Source: Paenibacillus sp. MMS20-IR301
Lineage (GTDB): Bacteria > Bacillota > Bacilli > Paenibacillales > Paenibacillaceae
Assembly (NCBI RefSeq): GCF_032302195.1
Contig: NZ_CP135275.1
Span: forward strand, 4,712,001-4,776,000
DNA length: 64,000 nucleotides
Reading direction: 5' to 3'
In this document: positions 63,005 through 64,000 of the stretch, piece by piece
Layout: each line of letters starts with the position of its first letter
Numbering within the stretch: the first letter of the stretch is position 1
Notes under the pieces: generated by a model
Told to the model about the DNA's origin: nothing
The model's input: the letters and a program-made list of their open reading frames with translations, nothing else
The model's database searches: none
Program-made: the position numbers and the translations under genes

Positions 63005-63976
63005 CTAACGACTCCCGTCCTTCTTCGGCTCTTGATTGAAGCTATTTAAGCTATTGATGAAGCATTCCAGAAAAGCGGGCGCATCCACCTCCAGGCAGAC
63101 ACCGGCATTCGCCGGCCGTCCCAGCCGGTTCTGGAAATCGCAGACCGTCTGCCCGTCGCATAGCTCGCTGCGGGTTTCCACGTCCACATAATACTTCTGC
63201 ACGTTAACGAACTCCCTGTTCAGTGCCACCCCCACCGCGAGCGGATCATGCAGCGCACAAGCCTCCACACCGTTGCGTTCAAAATATCGCGTCCGGTAGT
63301 CGGCCGTACTCTGCTCCACATACCCGCGAATCTCCGGAAGGCGCAGCTTCGCGATATCCTCCGCGCTGAGCAGCGCCCGGCGGGTCACATCCAGCCCGAC
63401 CAGCGTCAGCTGCGGGAAGCCCGCAGCCAGCACCAGCTTGGCCGCCTCCGGATCGACGTACATGTTGTATTCCGCGGTCGGTGTAATATTGCCGAAGCCC
63501 TGCACCACACCGCCCATCACAATCACTTCGGCGGCATGCTGCGTTAGCTCCGGGCATTTGTGCAGCGCACGCGCCAGATTGGTCAGCGGCGCGGTCATAA
63601 TCAGCGTGACCTCGCCGGGATGCGCCAGCACCTGGCGGATGATGAAATCCTCTGCCCGCTTCTCTTCCGCGCGTTTCGTTACCGTCATATCGCGCAGGGC
63701 ACCGCCGATGCCGTCCGAGCCGTGCACACGGTGCTCGAACACTGTGTCCCGGACCAGCGGCTTGTCCGCGCCGCGATAGACCGGAATCTGCCCGGATACA
63801 CCGAGCAGCTCCAGAATTTTGCAGGTATTCAGCGTCGCCTGATCCAGCGAGACATTGCCGCTGACTGTGGTGATCCCGAGAATGTCGAGCTGTCCGCTCG
63901 TGACGGCCAGCATAATCGCCAGCGCGTCATCTACCCCTGTATCGACGTCCAGAATGACTTTTTTGCGTCCGGTCAT
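63005..63976 (-). CDS. Nucleoside hydrolase (inosine-uridine-preferring family)
   Basis: A 323-residue enzyme that splits ribonucleosides into base and ribose. The calcium site DVDTGVDDA (Asp10, Asp12, Asp16, Asp17) marks the family, and NMYVDPEAAKLVLAAG and the C-terminal ALHDPLAVGVAL (Asp and His) complete the active site. Its start follows TAAGGATG, where TAA seems to end an upstream gene two bases earlier. It supplies adenine or hypoxanthine to the deaminase encoded downstream. Confidence 0.93.
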   Translation of the reverse strand: MTGRKKVILDVDTGVDDALAIMLAVTSGQLDILGITTVSGNVSLDQATLNTCKILELLGVSGQIPVYRGADKPLVRDTVFEHRVHGSDGIGGALRDMTVTKRAEEKRAEDFIIRQVLAHPGEVTLIMTAPLTNLARALHKCPELTQHAAEVIVMGGVVQGFGNITPTAEYNMYVDPEAAKLVLAAGFPQLTLVGLDVTRRALLSAEDIAKLRLPEIRGYVEQSTADYRTRYFERNGVEACALHDPLAVGVALNREFVNVQKYYVDVETRSELCDGQTVCDFQNRLGRPANAGVCLEVDAPAFLECFINSLNSFNQEPKKDGSR

Positions 63977-63978
63977 CC

Positions 63979-64000
63979 TTAGCCGCCAATCTCACGGTTG
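63979..64000 (-). CDS. Possible 3' end of an upstream operon gene
   Basis: The last 22 bases read NREIGG and a TAA stop on the minus strand, two bases before the nucleoside hydrolase ATG. By position this could be the missing substrate-binding protein of the importer, but too little is visible to identify it. Confidence 0.3.

Overview
The window looks like chromosomal DNA of an endospore-forming Paenibacillus-type Firmicute. The evidence is moderate-to-high GC, strong AGGAGG ribosome binding sites, a complete gerK-type spore-germination operon, a YjcZ-like tiny membrane protein, YesM/YesN two-component systems, many AraC-type regulators, and a heavy load of plant-polysaccharide enzymes (two GH42, GH31, GH43, GH3). 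No rRNA, tRNA, CRISPR array or prophage was seen.

Layout. 1-6.2 kb: a ypsA end fragment, a Gly/Ala-rich lipoprotein, and gerKA-gerKB-gerKC. 6.2-12.5 kb: two GH42 beta-galactosidases, an AraC regulator, a LysR regulator and a small unknown ORF. 12.7-19.4 kb: a sugar ABC importer (two permeases and a binding protein) divergent from a YesM/YesN pair; its binding-protein gene is followed by the second GH42. 19.5-27 kb: a 31-residue membrane peptide, an SGNH esterase, a YicI-like alpha-xylosidase divergent from its probable AraC regulator, an NTF2-like protein and RarD. 27-34 kb: a 701-residue methyltransferase of unknown role, an alpha/beta hydrolase, an OmpR-type two-component system and a radical SAM protein. 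34-40 kb: a Gfo/Idh/MocA oxidoreductase and a three-gene operon (flavin enoate-reductase type, acetoacetate-decarboxylase family, SDR) divergent from a PucR regulator. 40.4-42 kb: a complete IS with 19-bp terminal inverted repeats and a 5-bp target duplication. 42.5-51 kb: threonine synthase, a CYTH protein, a PAS-AAA+-Fis regulator without the GAFTGA motif, and a CoA-transferase/transporter/FabK-like operon. 51-58 kb: an AraC regulator, GH3, a frameshifted PTS EIIBC, and GH43. 58.5-64 kb: a purine-salvage operon (nucleoside hydrolase, three-component PotABC-like importer, adenine deaminase) that runs off the right edge.

The most unusual signal lies between the genes. Several long gene-free stretches carry clusters of degenerate 20-26 bp words, each repeated four to eight times in mixed orientation. 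One family has the core TTGTAY-N3-RTRCA and occurs at 21.2 kb and 40.3-42.4 kb. A second (AATTAAGTG ... TCCAA) occurs at 1.7 kb and 58.2 kb. A third (GCTTACGGAC ... TTATTT) occurs at 25.8 kb, and a single large imperfect hairpin sits at 33.9 kb. All of them lie downstream of at least one gene, and two lie between convergent genes, so they are not ordinary promoters. The IS is inserted exactly in the centre of one 21-bp word, so its 5-bp duplication is the middle of the word.

As a whole the region joins import and breakdown of beta-galactosides, xyloglucan or xylan fragments and beta-glucosides, each with a local regulator, to purine salvage and to a small acyl-CoA/keto-acid metabolism block.
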